Numbered from the stretch's first letter, positions 40,023 to 51,484 are shown. The stretch is DNA of 64,000 nucleotides from Candidatus Methylopumilus planktonicus (GCF_000981505.1 NZ_LN827929.1:744001-808000), one strand, 5' to 3'. Notes: generated from the letters alone by a model not told the origin. Made by a program: numbers and translations.

Positions 40023-40556
40023 TTACTCTAAGTTTGCGTGAATTGCTCGCATACCTTCTTCTGTCAATCCTTTAGTGTGAATTAATTCTGAAATAACTGC
40101 TTCAAGATAGATCAGTGTAGATAATTCAAATGAAGTGCCCATAGGCATTCCATTAGTAAGACCGAAAGAATCATCATTACCAATTTGCACAGTTAACTCT
40201 GCCATATCCGACATAGGAGATTTATTTTTCATAGAAATCACGACAATCTTAGCGCCTTTTGATTTAGCAGTTTCAAGAAGCGGCAACAGTGTTTTTGTGC
40301 CTCCAGAACCTGAAATCACTAAAAATAGATCACCTGCTTTAATTGCTGGCGTCACAATTTCACCCACCATATTAACTTGATAGCCGCTATGCACAAGACG
40401 CATTGCAAAAAAGCGCGAAACAAGTCCTGATCGTCCAGCACCACCTACAAAAATACGGCCTGCTTCATCTATGTGCTTGAGAAGCTTAGCCGCATTACTT
40501 TGTTCAGTGACTGCTAAAACGCTTGTAATTTTATCTAATAGTAATTTTTGATGCAT
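40023..40556 (-). CDS. hxlB: 6-phospho-3-hexuloisomerase
   Basis: Isomerises hexulose 6-phosphate to fructose 6-phosphate, the second step of formaldehyde fixation in the ribulose-monophosphate pathway. The 177-residue SIS-fold protein has RIFVGGAGRSGLVSRFFAMRL, the phosphosugar loop LFLVISGSGGTKTLLPLLETAK, and the C-terminal IYLEAVISELIHTKGL. The symbols hpi and hxlB are both used. It follows hps on the same strand, but an intrinsic terminator lies between them, so hps is expected to be expressed at a higher level. Confidence 0.96.
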   Translation of the reverse strand: MHQKLLLDKITSVLAVTEQSNAAKLLKHIDEAGRIFVGGAGRSGLVSRFFAMRLVHSGYQVNMVGEIVTPAIKAGDLFLVISGSGGTKTLLPLLETAKSKGAKIVVISMKNKSPMSDMAELTVQIGNDDSFGLTNGMPMGTSFELSTLIYLEAVISELIHTKGLTEEGMRAIHANLE

Positions 40557-40599
40557 GTTGAACCCTTTTTATTTAAAAATAAACAACCTATAAAAAAAA

Positions 40600-40623
40600 T
40601 CCCGACTCATTGCTAAGTCGGGA
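40600..40623 (-). terminator. Intrinsic terminator between hps and hpi
   Basis: The inverted repeat TCCCGACT / AGTCGGGA (8 bp, perfect, 8-base loop) is followed on the minus strand by an uninterrupted run of eight T. It lies ~35 bp after the hps stop and before hpi. It should end most hps transcripts and lower hpi expression relative to hps. Confidence 0.9.
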
Positions 40624-40658
40624 CTTGATTTAGTTCATCAATAATTGTTTCTTAACAA

Positions 40659-41291
40659 TTATCCATGAGCAATTTTTGTGATTTCTGCAGCAGCAGCAGC
40701 TGGATCAGCAGCGCCGTAAATTGCAGCACCAGCAACAATAATAGATGCACCAGCATCTTTAACTTGCTGAGTTGTAGCAGCTTTTACACCGCCAGCAACT
40801 GAAATTTTAACGCCAGTTTTTAAACCAGCAATCATAGCTAAGTCAGCAAAAGGTGTGTGACCAGCAGCTTGTGCATCAAGACCAGTGTGAACACCGATAA
40901 TTTGAACGCCTGCAGCAACACATTCTTTTGTTAAAGCTTCTTTGTTTGCAACGTTGATCATGTCAACTTGAACTTCTTTACCATATTTCTTAGCAGCAGC
41001 AACTACGCCCTTGATTGTAGCGATGCCTGAAGCGCCAAGAACTGTACAGATATCTGCACCAGCTTTATAGAATGGCTCAGACTCATACTCACCTGCATCC
41101 ATTGTTTTTAAGTCAACAAGGATTTGGTTCTTTGGGAATTTAGCTTTTAATGTTTCAAGAAGCTTGATACCGTTATGCTTAATGCATGGTGTACCAATTT
41201 CAAGAATGTCTACGTGTGGAGCAACTTTAGCTGCTAATGCAACTGTTGCGTCAAAATCTAGTGAATCTAATGCCATTTGTGTTAAAGCCAT
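40659..41291 (-). CDS. hxlA: 3-hexulose-6-phosphate synthase
   Basis: Condenses formaldehyde with ribulose 5-phosphate, the entry reaction of the RuMP cycle. The 210-residue protein is an OMP-decarboxylase-type barrel: VDILEIGTPCIKHNGIKLL, ILVDLKTMDAGEYE (catalytic Lys/Asp region), GVHTGLDAQAAG and SVAGGVKAATT. A clear GGAG ribosome site precedes the ATG, and the sequence is Ala-rich with regular codon use, as expected for one of the most abundant proteins in such cells. The alternative symbol is hps. This gene is the best single indicator that the organism is a RuMP methylotroph. Confidence 0.97.
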   Translation of the reverse strand: MALTQMALDSLDFDATVALAAKVAPHVDILEIGTPCIKHNGIKLLETLKAKFPKNQILVDLKTMDAGEYESEPFYKAGADICTVLGASGIATIKGVVAAAKKYGKEVQVDMINVANKEALTKECVAAGVQIIGVHTGLDAQAAGHTPFADLAMIAGLKTGVKISVAGGVKAATTQQVKDAGASIIVAGAAIYGAADPAAAAAEITKIAHG

Positions 41292-41459
41292 GGTTTTTCT
41301 CCGTATTTATTACAAGTTTTCTAAAATAGTTCGTTGCTAAAAGGAAGTTTGAACTTCATGAAGCAGGAAACTGATCATATAGGGCTAATCATTTTGTGTC
41401 AATAATCAACCCTGCTCACTCTATAGTCATTTAAGGTCATTTTTATGACAATAAATGGC

Positions 41460-42410
41460 TTATAGTTTTTCGTTTAAAGCTGTTTCGAGTTTGTTTTGAT
41501 CAACTACGAAACCACGAATACCTTCTGAAAGTTTCTCAGTTGCCATCGCATCTTCGTTTAATACAAAGCGGAATTCATCTTCAGTCATTTTAGCTGGGGC
41601 TGATTTTGAAGCACCGCCGTCTTTGAGTAACCGTGGTAAATCTCCCTGTGTTGCTTCAAGCTCTTGAAGAAGATTAGGTGCAATTGTTAAACGATCACAA
41701 CCAGCTAGTGCTGTAATTTCACCAATATTTCTAAAAGAGGCACCCATTACGACTGTTTTATATCCATGCTCTTTGTAATAAGCGTAAATTTTACGAACAG
41801 ATATAACGCCTGGATCTTCTTCTGATGTGTAAGTATTGCCAGTTTTAGCTTTATACCAATCAAGGATTCGTCCCACAAATGGGGAAATAAGGAATACGCC
41901 AGCCTCAGCGCATGCGCGAGCTTGTCCGAAACCAAAAAGAAGTGTTAAGTTACAGTTAATGCCTTCTTTTTCTAAAATCTCGCCTGCTTTAATCCCTTCC
42001 CATGTGGAAGCCAATTTAATAAGTACGCGATCTTTTTTAACACCAGCTTCATCGTAAAGACCAATTAATTTTCTACCCTTTTTAACCATCGCATCAATAT
42101 TAAAAGATAAGCGCGCATCTACTTCAGTAGAAATACGGCCGGGAATGTGTTTTAGGATTTCAAGCCCTACAAGCACAGCTAACTTGTCAGCTGCATCTTC
42201 AACTTGCTGAGCTTTGTTGCTGCTTTTAGATTTGGCGTATGCAATAGCTTCCTTAATCATAGGCTCACATTGAGGGAGCGTACTTGCTTTTAATAACAAA
42301 GATGGGTTAGTGGTTGCGTCATAAGGTTTTACTGTTTTAATTGCTTCCACGTCACCTGTGTCTGCAACGATCGTTGTCATGCCTTTTAATTGCTCTAATA
42401 ATGTTGCCAT
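41460..42410 (-). CDS. tal: Transaldolase
   Basis: Transfers a dihydroxyacetone unit between sugar phosphates, regenerating ribulose 5-phosphate in the RuMP cycle. The 316-residue, TalB-type protein has [11 protein letters not shown] near the N-terminus and the Schiff-base lysine in [15 protein letters not shown], with [18 protein letters not shown] and [14 protein letters not shown] following. It lies 168 bp upstream of hps on the same strand. The gap contains no clear terminator, so it may be partly co-transcribed with hps. Confidence 0.97.
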   Translation of the reverse strand: MATLLEQLKGMTTIVADTGDVEAIKTVKPYDATTNPSLLLKASTLPQCEPMIKEAIAYAKSKSSNKAQQVEDAADKLAVLVGLEILKHIPGRISTEVDARLSFNIDAMVKKGRKLIGLYDEAGVKKDRVLIKLASTWEGIKAGEILEKEGINCNLTLLFGFGQARACAEAGVFLISPFVGRILDWYKAKTGNTYTSEEDPGVISVRKIYAYYKEHGYKTVVMGASFRNIGEITALAGCDRLTIAPNLLQELEATQGDLPRLLKDGGASKSAPAKMTEDEFRFVLNEDAMATEKLSEGIRGFVVDQNKLETALNEKL

Positions 42411-42883
42411 TGCTTTAAATCTCCAAAAAATGATGTCTTTGAAATCGGATCGTAAATTATATATGAATTGACTCTCAATCCTAAGATTTCAAAACATGTT
42501 TTACGCTTTAAATCACTAATTTTGGAGTAAACCTAGCATTTCTTCATAAAAATAAATGTGAATATTACATTTTAATGAAAATTAACAGATTTTAATGCTT
42601 TTTAGATACACTTTAAGTATATTTAGCAACATTTTTTATAATATGACGCTTAGTTTTATACCCTTTTCCACCCTCCACAATCGCCAACACATTAAACCAA
42701 AACATTAGGATGAGGATTCAGATGACAATAAGGTGTTAATTTGGCAAAATGACGTCTTTTTATGACGCCTCACATTAAAGATTTTTGAAGTTAACCGTCT
42801 TTGCCCTAAAAACCAATTAAACTAAAACACCATTACTAAAAATTAAATTCTAAGTTCTTCAAGTTACTAACCTAAGGGCCTTT
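42411..42883. other. tal-ppsA divergent intergenic region
   Basis: A 473 bp stretch with no credible coding frame. It must hold the promoters of tal (leftward) and ppsA (rightward). TATGACGC occurs twice (42642-42649 and 42761-42768), and a third ATGACG lies at 42749-42754, all towards the ppsA side; these could be operator half-sites. No hairpin terminator or RNA gene was recognised. Confidence 0.5.
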
Positions 42884-45247
42884 ATGTCAGCACATGTCAT
42901 TCCACTAGAAAATCTTCGAAATACAGATGTTGGGTCTGTTGGAGGGAAGAATGCATCTCTAGGTGAAATGATTTCTCAACTTCATGCTAAAGGTGTTCGA
43001 GTGCCTACTGGATTCGCAACCACAGCGCATGCATTTAGAGAATTTTTAGCCCATAACGCGCTTGACGAAAAGATTGCTAACGAACTTAAAACATTAAATA
43101 CAGACGATACTTCTGCGCTCGCAATTAGCGGAAAAAAAGTAAGGCAATGGATTATTGACACACCCTTCCCGTCTTCTTTAGAAAAAGCCATTGAAGAAAA
43201 CTACACACGACTCACAAAGAATTCTGCAGAAGGAATGACTTTCGCAGTGAGATCTTCTGCCACCGCAGAAGACTTACCTGATGCCTCCTTTGCAGGCCAG
43301 CAAGAAAGTTTTTTAAATATCCATGGTGTAGAAAATATTAAACATGCGATCAAAGAAGTTTTTGCGTCACTCTATAATGATCGCGCTATTTCATATCGCG
43401 TACATAAAGGTTTCGTGCATGCTGATGTTGCAATTTCAGCAGGCGTGCAACAGATGGTAAGAAGTGATATTAGCTGCTCAGGTGTAATGTTTACGATCGA
43501 CACCGAGTCGGGATTTAAAGATGTTGTATTTATCACCGCCTCTTATGGTTTAGGTGAAACGGTTGTTCAGGGGGCTGTTAATCCAGACGAATTTTACGTC
43601 TTCAAACCTCTTTTAAAAGAAGGTAAACCAGCAATCGTCAGACGCTCCATTGGATCTAAAAAAATTAAAATGGTTTTTAGTGACGCAACACAAGCTGGAA
43701 AAAGTACACATACGATTGATGTAGATCCTAAAGAAAGTGATTCGTTTAGCTTAAACGATCAAGATATTCTAGAGCTTGCTCAATATGCTGTCACTATTGA
43801 ATCTCATTATGGATGTCCTATGGATATTGAATGGGGTAGAAATGGTTTAGATGGAAAAATTTATATCCTCCAGGCAAGACCTGAAACCGTAAAGTCTCAA
43901 TCAAAAAACGCAATTGAAGTTTTTAAATTAAAGGGAACTGGCAAGGCCATTGTTGCTGGACGTGCGGTCACTCAAAAAATTGGTGTTGGTCCTGTTCGCA
44001 TTGTGAAAGATCCATCTGAAATGCATTCCGTGCAACCTGGTGATGTCCTGGTCGCAGATATGACTGATCCCAATTGGGAGCCTGTGATGAAAAGAGCTTC
44101 AGCACTTGTTACTAACCGAGGTGGTCGCACATGCCATGCTGCGATCATTGCGCGCGAACTTGGTATTCCAGCTATTGTAGGGAGTGTCGATGCAACTGAG
44201 CTTCTTCAGGAAGGTGAGATTGTCACCGTATGTTGTTCAGAAGGTGAAACTGGATTTGTTTTTCAAGGTGCCCTTGAATATGAGGTGAATACAGAAAAAG
44301 AAACTGTCCTTTCTACTCCTCCAGTCAAAATTATGATGAATGTTGGCAATCCAGATATGGCATTTACGTTTGCTCAAACACCAAATGATGGCGTAGGTTT
44401 AGCACGTCTAGAATTTGTGATTAATAATATGATTGGGATTCACCCTAAAGCCATTTTAAATTATGCCGCCATGCCGCAAGATATTCAAAAACAAATAGCA
44501 CATCGTGCGCGCGGCTATGCTAATCCTAAACAATTTTATATCGATAAAGTGGCTGAGGGTGTTGCAACGATTGCAGCAGCGTTTTACCCCAAACCCGTGA
44601 TCGTAAGAACCTCTGACTTCAAATCGAATGAGTATAAAAAATTAGTAGGTGGAGATATTTACGAGCCAGATGAAGAAAATCCAATGATCGGTTTTAGAGG
44701 TGCAGCACGTTATATGTCAGAAGATTTTAAAGAGTGTTTCGTCATGGAATGCCAAGCTATGAAAAAGGTACGTGAAACATTAGGCTTAACAAATGTAGAA
44801 ATCATGATTCCATTTGTGAGAACACTGGAAGAAGCAAAAGAAGTGACATCAATCATGGCAGCAAACGGACTTAAACGCGGGGAGCACGGACTTCGTTTAA
44901 TTATGATGTGCGAAGTACCTTCTAACGCGATCTTAGCTGAAGCATTCCTTGAATACTTTGATGGATTCTCAATTGGATCAAATGATTTAACTCAACTAAC
45001 ATTGGGCACCGATCGCGACTCTGGTATTTTGGCGGATGGTTTTGATGAAAGAAATGATGCAGTAAAATTATTAATTCAAATGGCAATTAAAGCCGCTAAA
45101 AAAACAAAGAAATATATCGGGATCTGTGGCCAAGGTCCATCAGATCATCCCGACTTTGCTGAATGGCTTGTTAAAGAAGGTATTTCATCTATGTCACTCA
45201 ATCCTGATACAGTGATCAGTACCTGGAAACGTATTAGCCAAAAATAA
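42884..45247 (+). CDS. ppsA: Phosphoenolpyruvate synthase
   Basis: Makes PEP from pyruvate and ATP for gluconeogenesis, needed when carbon enters as formaldehyde. The 787-residue, three-domain protein has the N-terminal ATP-grasp ([32 protein letters not shown]), the central phosphohistidine domain with the catalytic histidine in [20 protein letters not shown], and the C-terminal PEP-binding barrel ([38 protein letters not shown]). The next gene encodes its regulatory kinase/phosphorylase and starts at the last base of this stop codon. Confidence 0.98.
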   Translation: MSAHVIPLENLRNTDVGSVGGKNASLGEMISQLHAKGVRVPTGFATTAHAFREFLAHNALDEKIANELKTLNTDDTSALAISGKKVRQWIIDTPFPSSLEKAIEENYTRLTKNSAEGMTFAVRSSATAEDLPDASFAGQQESFLNIHGVENIKHAIKEVFASLYNDRAISYRVHKGFVHADVAISAGVQQMVRSDISCSGVMFTIDTESGFKDVVFITASYGLGETVVQGAVNPDEFYVFKPLLKEGKPAIVRRSIGSKKIKMVFSDATQAGKSTHTIDVDPKESDSFSLNDQDILELAQYAVTIESHYGCPMDIEWGRNGLDGKIYILQARPETVKSQSKNAIEVFKLKGTGKAIVAGRAVTQKIGVGPVRIVKDPSEMHSVQPGDVLVADMTDPNWEPVMKRASALVTNRGGRTCHAAIIARELGIPAIVGSVDATELLQEGEIVTVCCSEGETGFVFQGALEYEVNTEKETVLSTPPVKIMMNVGNPDMAFTFAQTPNDGVGLARLEFVINNMIGIHPKAILNYAAMPQDIQKQIAHRARGYANPKQFYIDKVAEGVATIAAAFYPKPVIVRTSDFKSNEYKKLVGGDIYEPDEENPMIGFRGAARYMSEDFKECFVMECQAMKKVRETLGLTNVEIMIPFVRTLEEAKEVTSIMAANGLKRGEHGLRLIMMCEVPSNAILAEAFLEYFDGFSIGSNDLTQLTLGTDRDSGILADGFDERNDAVKLLIQMAIKAAKKTKKYIGICGQGPSDHPDFAEWLVKEGISSMSLNPDTVISTWKRISQK

Positions 45248-46062
45248 TGTCACAACAAAAAAGAACAGCGTTCTTTATCTCAGATGGAACAGGCATTACA
45301 GCTGGCGCATTAGGCCAACTTTTAGCACACTTTCCAGAAACACAATTCACGCAAATTAGAATTCCATTTACTGATTCCGACGCTAAAGTGGATGATGCGC
45401 AAAAACGTATCGTCAATGCAAGAATGGAAAATGGGCAAAGACCGATTGTCATCATGTCGATTGGTAACCAAAAACTTCGCGCTGAACTTAAAGAAGTTGA
45501 TGCTTACTACATCGACCTTTTTGATTCATTTATTGAACCTTTAGGTGTTGAATTACAAGAAGAACCACTGACACGACCGGGTGTAGCACATAGTATTTCA
45601 GGCGCTATTTATTCAGACAGAATGGAAGCAATTAATTTTGCATTAGGCCACGATGACGGCATGACACATAATGGTTTAAATCAAGCCAATGTCATTTTAG
45701 TGGGCGTATCAAGATCAGGCAAAACACCGACAAGTATTTATCTCGCGATGCAATTTGGTATTAAAGCCGCAAACTATCCCCTAACGCCTGAAGATTTTGA
45801 AAGAAAAGCGCTGCCGCCTATTTTAGAAGGTTATATTGATAAAATTTTCGGGCTAACAATACAAGCAGATCGCTTATGTAGCCTTCGAAGTGAAAGACGC
45901 CCAAATAGTACATATGCTTCGCTTGATAACTGCAGAAAAGAAATTACTGATTGTGAAAATCTTATGAAGCGAGCAGGCATACCTTGGGCAGATTCGACCA
46001 CACGCTCAGTCGAAGAGCTATCAGCTATCATCCTACAAAAAATTCGCCAACCGAATACTTAA
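45247..46062 (+). CDS. ppsR: PEP synthase regulatory protein (kinase / pyrophosphorylase, DUF299)
   Basis: A bifunctional enzyme that inactivates PEP synthase by ADP-dependent threonine phosphorylation and restores it by Pi-dependent phosphorolysis. The 271-residue protein has the P-loop-like VILVGVSRSGKTPTSIYLAMQ and the family's N-terminal FFISDGTGITAGALGQLLA. Further conserved stretches are GIKAANYPLTPEDFE and RRPNSTYASLDNC. The one-base overlap with ppsA (TAATG) couples translation of enzyme and regulator. Confidence 0.97.
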   Translation: MSQQKRTAFFISDGTGITAGALGQLLAHFPETQFTQIRIPFTDSDAKVDDAQKRIVNARMENGQRPIVIMSIGNQKLRAELKEVDAYYIDLFDSFIEPLGVELQEEPLTRPGVAHSISGAIYSDRMEAINFALGHDDGMTHNGLNQANVILVGVSRSGKTPTSIYLAMQFGIKAANYPLTPEDFERKALPPILEGYIDKIFGLTIQADRLCSLRSERRPNSTYASLDNCRKEITDCENLMKRAGIPWADSTTRSVEELSAIILQKIRQPNT

Positions 46063-46068
46063 AACGTA

Positions 46069-46596
46069 TTACTTTAATTCTGCCTTAATTTTGTCTAGTA
46101 TCTCGGGTGAGTCAGGGTTAACAGCGCTCGAAAAAGCAAAGACTTTTTTCCCTTGAGGTAATATTAAATATTTGAAAAAATTCCATTGAGGCATTTGACC
46201 CGAAGTTTGAATCAGTTCCTGATAAAAAGGGTTTGCATTTTTTCCTGTTACACTTGATTTTGTTGTCATAGGAAAATCTACTGCGTAGGTTAACTTACAA
46301 AAATCTCTCACTTCCTTGTCAGTACTTAATTCTTGATTAAAGTCATTTGAAGGAAATCCAATAACTAACAAACCTTTATCATTATATTTCTTATAAAGCG
46401 CCTCTAGCGCATTAAATTGGGGAGTAAATCCGCACTTACTTGCAGTATTGACGACTAAAATAGGCTTCGATTGGTAATCACATAAATTAATTTTTTCACC
46501 TTGAAGTGTATTAAACTGATGGTTGTATAGAGGGGGGCAGGCGGCATAAGTCATGGCTGGTATTATCCAAAAAAATAATAATAAAAATGTTTTCAT
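46069..46596 (-). CDS. Glutathione peroxidase family protein, exported
   Basis: A thiol peroxidase of the GPx family with an N-terminal signal peptide (MKTFLLLFFWIIPAMTYAAC), so it acts in the periplasm. I start it at 46596; the frame opens nine codons earlier, but those do not fit the signal peptide. The active-site cysteine is in VVNTASKCGFTPQFNALEAL (cysteine, not selenocysteine), followed by LVIGFPSNDFNQE and PQWNFFKYLI, the Gln and Trp of the catalytic set. The resolving cysteine may be in RDFCKLTYAVDFP. It probably uses thioredoxin-like reductants and reduces lipid or hydrogen peroxide. Confidence 0.92.
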   Translation of the reverse strand: MKTFLLLFFWIIPAMTYAACPPLYNHQFNTLQGEKINLCDYQSKPILVVNTASKCGFTPQFNALEALYKKYNDKGLLVIGFPSNDFNQELSTDKEVRDFCKLTYAVDFPMTTKSSVTGKNANPFYQELIQTSGQMPQWNFFKYLILPQGKKVFAFSSAVNPDSPEILDKIKAELK

Positions 46597-46653
46597 GAAA
46601 CTAATCTCAAAAATTAAAATCAATTGACATTATATTCCTAACTTAATTCAAAA

Positions 46654-47199
46654 ATGTTTAAAATTCTATTCGCCTTAATAATTTTCTTTACTTTAGCTAC
46701 TCAAACCATAACATCCGAAGTAAAGGCTAATACTAATTACAATTATCTGATTTATATCAATGAGAGCTTTGATAAGCATCCAATTCGTTTAAGAGGTACT
46801 AGGAGCTACACCGGATATTGGGTTCAACAGGCTTCAATTTTAAAAAAATCTGCTTTATCAGGATTGCCTAATAGTGCATGGTGTGAAAAGGGGAATTATG
46901 GAAATTTGATTCTGTCTCTAGAGCCACATATTTTTTTCAACCCAATCATGACTACCTATTATGGTACTCTCAAAGCAAAAATTTATAATCAAGATGGAAA
47001 AATCATAAAAACAATAAAAGTAGAAGATGAGTTAAGCGGTATCCTAACTGTTTTGTATGAGGTACCTGTTGATAAGCTTTATAAAAAACTTTTATTAGCT
47101 CTCGATGAACAAATCAAAAACGATACTGAGACTAATCTTATCCTTAATGATAAAACATCAAAGGGAATAGAAGGTACTTTTTGCCTAATGCTAGACTAA
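46654..47199 (+). CDS. Hypothetical secreted protein
   Basis: I do not recognise this 181-residue protein. It starts with a probable signal peptide (MFKILFALIIFFTLATQTI), contains two cysteines in the mature part (SAWCEKGN and the C-terminal GTFCLMLD) that could form a disulphide, and is otherwise mixed beta/alpha with no obvious metal or nucleotide motif. It is divergent from the peroxidase gene (57 bp between starts) and convergent with fumarase. A role in the envelope is the most that can be inferred. Confidence 0.7.
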   Translation: MFKILFALIIFFTLATQTITSEVKANTNYNYLIYINESFDKHPIRLRGTRSYTGYWVQQASILKKSALSGLPNSAWCEKGNYGNLILSLEPHIFFNPIMTTYYGTLKAKIYNQDGKIIKTIKVEDELSGILTVLYEVPVDKLYKKLLLALDEQIKNDTETNLILNDKTSKGIEGTFCLMLD

Positions 47200-47208
47200 G
47201 ATTTATTC

Positions 47209-48726
47209 TTAGGAGTTGATAGGTATAGATTTATTTTTCCATCGAGATGGGGCTTCTGAATAAATAGACTTACCATGGGTATCGATAGATACCATCACAG
47301 GCATATCTTTTACTTCAAATTCATAAATGGCTTCCATGCCTAATTCAGGAAATGCAACTATCTTAGATGAAGTAATGGCTTTTGAAACTAGATAAGCCGC
47401 ACCCCCTACTGCGCTCAAGTAAACGGATTGATATTTTTTGATTGTCTGAACGGCACTTTCACCGCGTTCTGCTTTTCCAATCGTGCCCATGATACCCAAC
47501 TCAGCTAACATCATTTCCATAAATTGATCCATACGAGAGGCTGTGGTAGGTCCTGCTGGGCCTATCACTTCATTGCGAACAGCATTAACAGGTCCCACAT
47601 AATAAATAAATTTATTTTTTAAGTTTACCCCAACAGGTAAAGCTTCCCCCTTCTCAAGAAGGTCAGCAATTTTCTTATGCGCACCATCTCTTGCAGTAAG
47701 TAATTTTCCAGTTAATAAAAGTAAGTCTCCTTCTTTCCATTCTTCGATTGATGCTTTATCAATAGAATCAAGATTAATTCTTTTAGCATCTTTTTGAGCG
47801 GCCCAAGTATCTTGAGGCCATAAATTTAAATCCGGTATTTTAAAATGTGCCGGACCATTGCCATCCAAGATGAAATGTGTGTGCCTCGTTGCTGCACAAT
47901 TCGGTATTAATGCAATTGGCAATGACGAAGCGTGACACGGATAATCGATGATTTTAACGTCAAGTACTGTGGTTAGACCACCAAAGCCTTGCGCGCCTAT
48001 ACCTAGCTGATTTATTTTATTATAAAGTTCAATGCGTAACTCTTCAGTCTTATTCTTTGCACCACGCTTAACGAGTGACTGAATATCAATCGGTAACATC
48101 AGTGACTCTTTTGCCATTAACATTGCTTTTTCAGAAGACCCGCCAATGCCGATACCAATCACGCCAGGTGGGCACCAGCCCGCTCCCATCTCAGGAATGA
48201 CTTTTAAAACCCAATCTACAATACTATCCGATGGGTTGAGTGTTATGAATTGAGCTTTATTTTCTGAGCCTCCACCTTTTGCATTGATAGAGATACTTAC
48301 TTTGTCCCCTTTGATTAACTTCACGTGCGTGATTGCGGGTGTATTGTCTTTTGTGTTCTGCCTCTTGCCAGCAGGATCTGAGACCATCGACGGGCGGAGA
48401 GGATTATCTTGATTTGAATAAGCACGTTTAACACCTTCATTCACCATATCTTCAATTGAAAGATCTGATATCCACTCTACATTCATTCCAACTTCAACAA
48501 AGGCAATCACAATGCCTGTGTCCTGGCATATAGGTCTATGGCCTAAGGCACTCATTTTTGAACTCGTAAGAATCTGAAGCATGGCATCTTTAGCAGGAAC
48601 AGAAGTTTCTTTTTCGTACGCTTCACGCATGGACAAAATAAAGTCTTCTGAATGATAATAAGAAATAAATTGCAAAGCATCACTGATGCTCTCGATAAAA
48701 TCTTCTTTTTGAATTACAGTCTTCAT
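47209..48726 (-). CDS. fumA: Fumarate hydratase, class I (iron-sulfur)
   Basis: Interconverts fumarate and malate using a [4Fe-4S] cluster. The 505-residue length matches the single-chain FumA/FumB type. Cluster cysteines appear in PICQDTGIVIAFVEVG, LPIALIPNCAATRHTHFILD and further upstream. The C-terminal beta domain has VGPVNAVRNEVIGPAGPTTASRM and GTIGKAERG. It is encoded 3 bp downstream of acnB, so two iron-sulfur enzymes of the TCA branch share one transcript. Confidence 0.95.
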   Translation of the reverse strand: MKTVIQKEDFIESISDALQFISYYHSEDFILSMREAYEKETSVPAKDAMLQILTSSKMSALGHRPICQDTGIVIAFVEVGMNVEWISDLSIEDMVNEGVKRAYSNQDNPLRPSMVSDPAGKRQNTKDNTPAITHVKLIKGDKVSISINAKGGGSENKAQFITLNPSDSIVDWVLKVIPEMGAGWCPPGVIGIGIGGSSEKAMLMAKESLMLPIDIQSLVKRGAKNKTEELRIELYNKINQLGIGAQGFGGLTTVLDVKIIDYPCHASSLPIALIPNCAATRHTHFILDGNGPAHFKIPDLNLWPQDTWAAQKDAKRINLDSIDKASIEEWKEGDLLLLTGKLLTARDGAHKKIADLLEKGEALPVGVNLKNKFIYYVGPVNAVRNEVIGPAGPTTASRMDQFMEMMLAELGIMGTIGKAERGESAVQTIKKYQSVYLSAVGGAAYLVSKAITSSKIVAFPELGMEAIYEFEVKDMPVMVSIDTHGKSIYSEAPSRWKNKSIPINS

Positions 48727-48729
48727 ATA

Positions 48730-51294
48730 TTAGATTTCAGTAATCTCGATTACTTTTTTTGGCTTATATTCTGGCATCTGATCAAAATTTAAATACCGAT
48801 AAATTGAATCTAAATCTTTTGAAAGTTTTTGATTATTAATAGCAAGATATTCATCAAGCGTTGGAATTTTTCCTAAAGCAGCACAAACTGCTGAGAGCTC
48901 TGCAGAACCCAAATACACTTGCGCATCTTTTCCCATGCGATTATCAAAATTTCGTGTGCTTGTTGAAAAAACATGCGCTCCATCACCAACTCTCGCCTGA
49001 TTTCCCATGCAGAGTGAACATCCAGGTACTTCTGTTCGAGCGCCTACTTTATTGAAGACTTCATATACGCCCTCTTTCTTAAGTTCTGTTTCATCCATTC
49101 TAGTAGGAGGCACAATCCATAATCGTGTTGGAATTTTATCGGTATCTTCAAGTACTCTAGCTGCTGCACGATAATGTCCAATATTAGTCATACAACTTCC
49201 AATGAATACCTCATCAATTTTATTACCTGCAATCTCAGACAAGGGCTTAATGTTATCTGGGTCATTTGGACATGCAATTAATGGCTCCTTAATTTCATCA
49301 AGATTAATTTCAATAATACTTGCGTACTCAGCGTCTTTATCCGCTTCTAATAATGTTGGATTTTTTAACCAATCTTCCATCGCTTTCATACGACGCAATA
49401 ATGTTCTTTTATCTTCATAATTGTTATCAACTAAATTTTTAATAAGCGCTATATTCGATTTGATATATTCAATAATCGGTTCTTTATTAAGTTTTACCGT
49501 GCACCCATTTGCAGATCTCTCAGCTGATGCATCAGCAAATTCAAATGCTTGCTCAATTTTTAGATCAGGCAAACCTTCGATTTCTAAAATACGTCCATTA
49601 AAAACATTTTTTTTATTTTGTTTTACAACTGTGAGATCACCATTTTTAATAGCTGCATATGGTATAGCGTTCACCAGATCTCTCAGTGTAATGCCTGGCT
49701 GCATCTTGCCTTTGAATCTCACCAAAACTGATTCAGGCATATCAATTGGCATGGCCCCCATGGCTGCTGCAAATGCTACGAGCCCTGAGCCTGCTGGAAA
49801 TGAAATACCTATAGGAAAGCGCGTATGGGAATCACCACCTGTGCCTACAGTATCCGGAAGTAAAAGACGATTAAGCCAAGAGTGAATAATTCCATCCCCA
49901 GGTCTCAAAGTAACGCCTCCTCTGCTCGACATAAACTCGGGAAGCTCGTGTTGTAATTTAAGATCTACAGGCTTCGGATAAGCTGCTGTGTGGCAAAAAC
50001 TTTGCATGACTAAATCAGCATTAAATCCGAGACAAGCCAACTCTTTTAATTCGTCTCTTGTCATAGCTCCCGTTGTATCTTGAGAACCAACAGATGTAAC
50101 TTTTGGCTCACAATATGTGCCAGGTCTCACACCAATCCCTGCAGGCAAGCCGCAAGCTCGACCTACCATTTTTTGTGCAAGCGTAAATCCTTTTTTAGAA
50201 GAGACTGCTGGTGCAGGAGTTAAGAATAAAGTACTTGGAGATAATTTTAAAAACTCTCTTGCTTTAGAAGTTAATCCTCGACCAATAATAAGAGGTATTC
50301 TGCCACCCGCGCGATATTCATCTGCAAGTGTAAATGGCATTAAATTAAATGTAGCAATGGATTCATTTTTACTATTTACAATTTTTCCTTCAAATGGCTG
50401 AATAGTAATTTCATCCCCGGTTTTCATCTGGCTGACATCACACTCAATAGGAAGTGCGCCGGAATCTTCTGCTGTATTAAAGAATATAGGTGCAATCTTG
50501 TTGCCTAATACAATGCCACCCGTTCTTTTGTTTGGAATAAAAGGAATATCAATGCCCATATGCCATTGAAGAGAATTAATTGCCGATTTCCGAGATGAGC
50601 CTGTTCCCACAACATCACCCACATAAGCTAAGGGTAATTGTTTTGCTTTTAAGTCTTGAATTGTTTTAATGCCGTTTGGCATTTTATTGATTAACATCGC
50701 TTTTGCATGCAATGGAATGTCTGGTCTCGACCAAGCTTCTTGCGCAGGCGACAGATCATCGGTATTTGTTTCGCCATCCACTTTGAAAATCAGTACTTTT
50801 ATTTCTTTAGGTAATGCAGGTTTTTTTATAAACCAATCGCCATTCGCCCATGACTCCATTAGGTTCATTGCGGCTTTATTACCTGACTTTACTTTTTCAC
50901 TCACATCGTGAAATGCATCAAAAATTAAAATGGTATGAGATAAAACTTTTACGACATTATCAGCAAGATTTGAATCTAAAAGAGAAATAAGTGATTGAAC
51001 GTTATAACCCCCTACCATGGTTCCTAGTAATTCAATTGCATACTTTGGCGAAATAAGCGAAGACTTTTCTATTCCCTTTGCAATATCTGTAAGGTAGGCA
51101 GCCTTAATATATGCAGCTTGATCAACACCTGATGGAACGCGATGACAAAATAATTCCATCAGCGTCTGGGTATCTTTTGTATCGGGTGACTTTAATAATG
51201 TTACGAGTTCTGCGGTTTGTTTTGCTGTCAAAGGAAGAGGCGGAAGATCCTCTTTTAATCGCTCAGCAGCTTCTTTTTTGTAATCATCGATCAT
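48730..51294 (-). CDS. acnB: Aconitate hydratase B
   Basis: Interconverts citrate and isocitrate through a [4Fe-4S] cluster. The 854-residue length, with the HEAT-like N-terminal helical domain and the swivel domain placed before the cluster domains, identifies AcnB and not AcnA. Motifs are [56 protein letters not shown], and the cluster cysteines in [16 protein letters not shown] and [13 protein letters not shown]. It is followed at once by fumA. Confidence 0.97.
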   Translation of the reverse strand: MIDDYKKEAAERLKEDLPPLPLTAKQTAELVTLLKSPDTKDTQTLMELFCHRVPSGVDQAAYIKAAYLTDIAKGIEKSSLISPKYAIELLGTMVGGYNVQSLISLLDSNLADNVVKVLSHTILIFDAFHDVSEKVKSGNKAAMNLMESWANGDWFIKKPALPKEIKVLIFKVDGETNTDDLSPAQEAWSRPDIPLHAKAMLINKMPNGIKTIQDLKAKQLPLAYVGDVVGTGSSRKSAINSLQWHMGIDIPFIPNKRTGGIVLGNKIAPIFFNTAEDSGALPIECDVSQMKTGDEITIQPFEGKIVNSKNESIATFNLMPFTLADEYRAGGRIPLIIGRGLTSKAREFLKLSPSTLFLTPAPAVSSKKGFTLAQKMVGRACGLPAGIGVRPGTYCEPKVTSVGSQDTTGAMTRDELKELACLGFNADLVMQSFCHTAAYPKPVDLKLQHELPEFMSSRGGVTLRPGDGIIHSWLNRLLLPDTVGTGGDSHTRFPIGISFPAGSGLVAFAAAMGAMPIDMPESVLVRFKGKMQPGITLRDLVNAIPYAAIKNGDLTVVKQNKKNVFNGRILEIEGLPDLKIEQAFEFADASAERSANGCTVKLNKEPIIEYIKSNIALIKNLVDNNYEDKRTLLRRMKAMEDWLKNPTLLEADKDAEYASIIEINLDEIKEPLIACPNDPDNIKPLSEIAGNKIDEVFIGSCMTNIGHYRAAARVLEDTDKIPTRLWIVPPTRMDETELKKEGVYEVFNKVGARTEVPGCSLCMGNQARVGDGAHVFSTSTRNFDNRMGKDAQVYLGSAELSAVCAALGKIPTLDEYLAINNQKLSKDLDSIYRYLNFDQMPEYKPKKVIEITEI

Positions 51295-51484
51295 TGGATT
51301 TAGATGGGCTTTAAAAAAATAATTTGTATCTCTTAGTATAAAGCTATTACATTGATCTTAAAAGATAAATCAATAGAATATGGCGGCAGGATACTTTAAA
51401 TAAGGCAACTACAAACCTGTAACACACATCACTTTTTATCAGCTAAAACTTGAACGAAACAGGACTGAAATAGTCTTTTTAAAT

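Noticed and set aside
49421..49885. A 154-codon plus-strand frame inside acnB
   Set aside because: It is antisense to the conserved aconitase cluster domains and has no features of its own.
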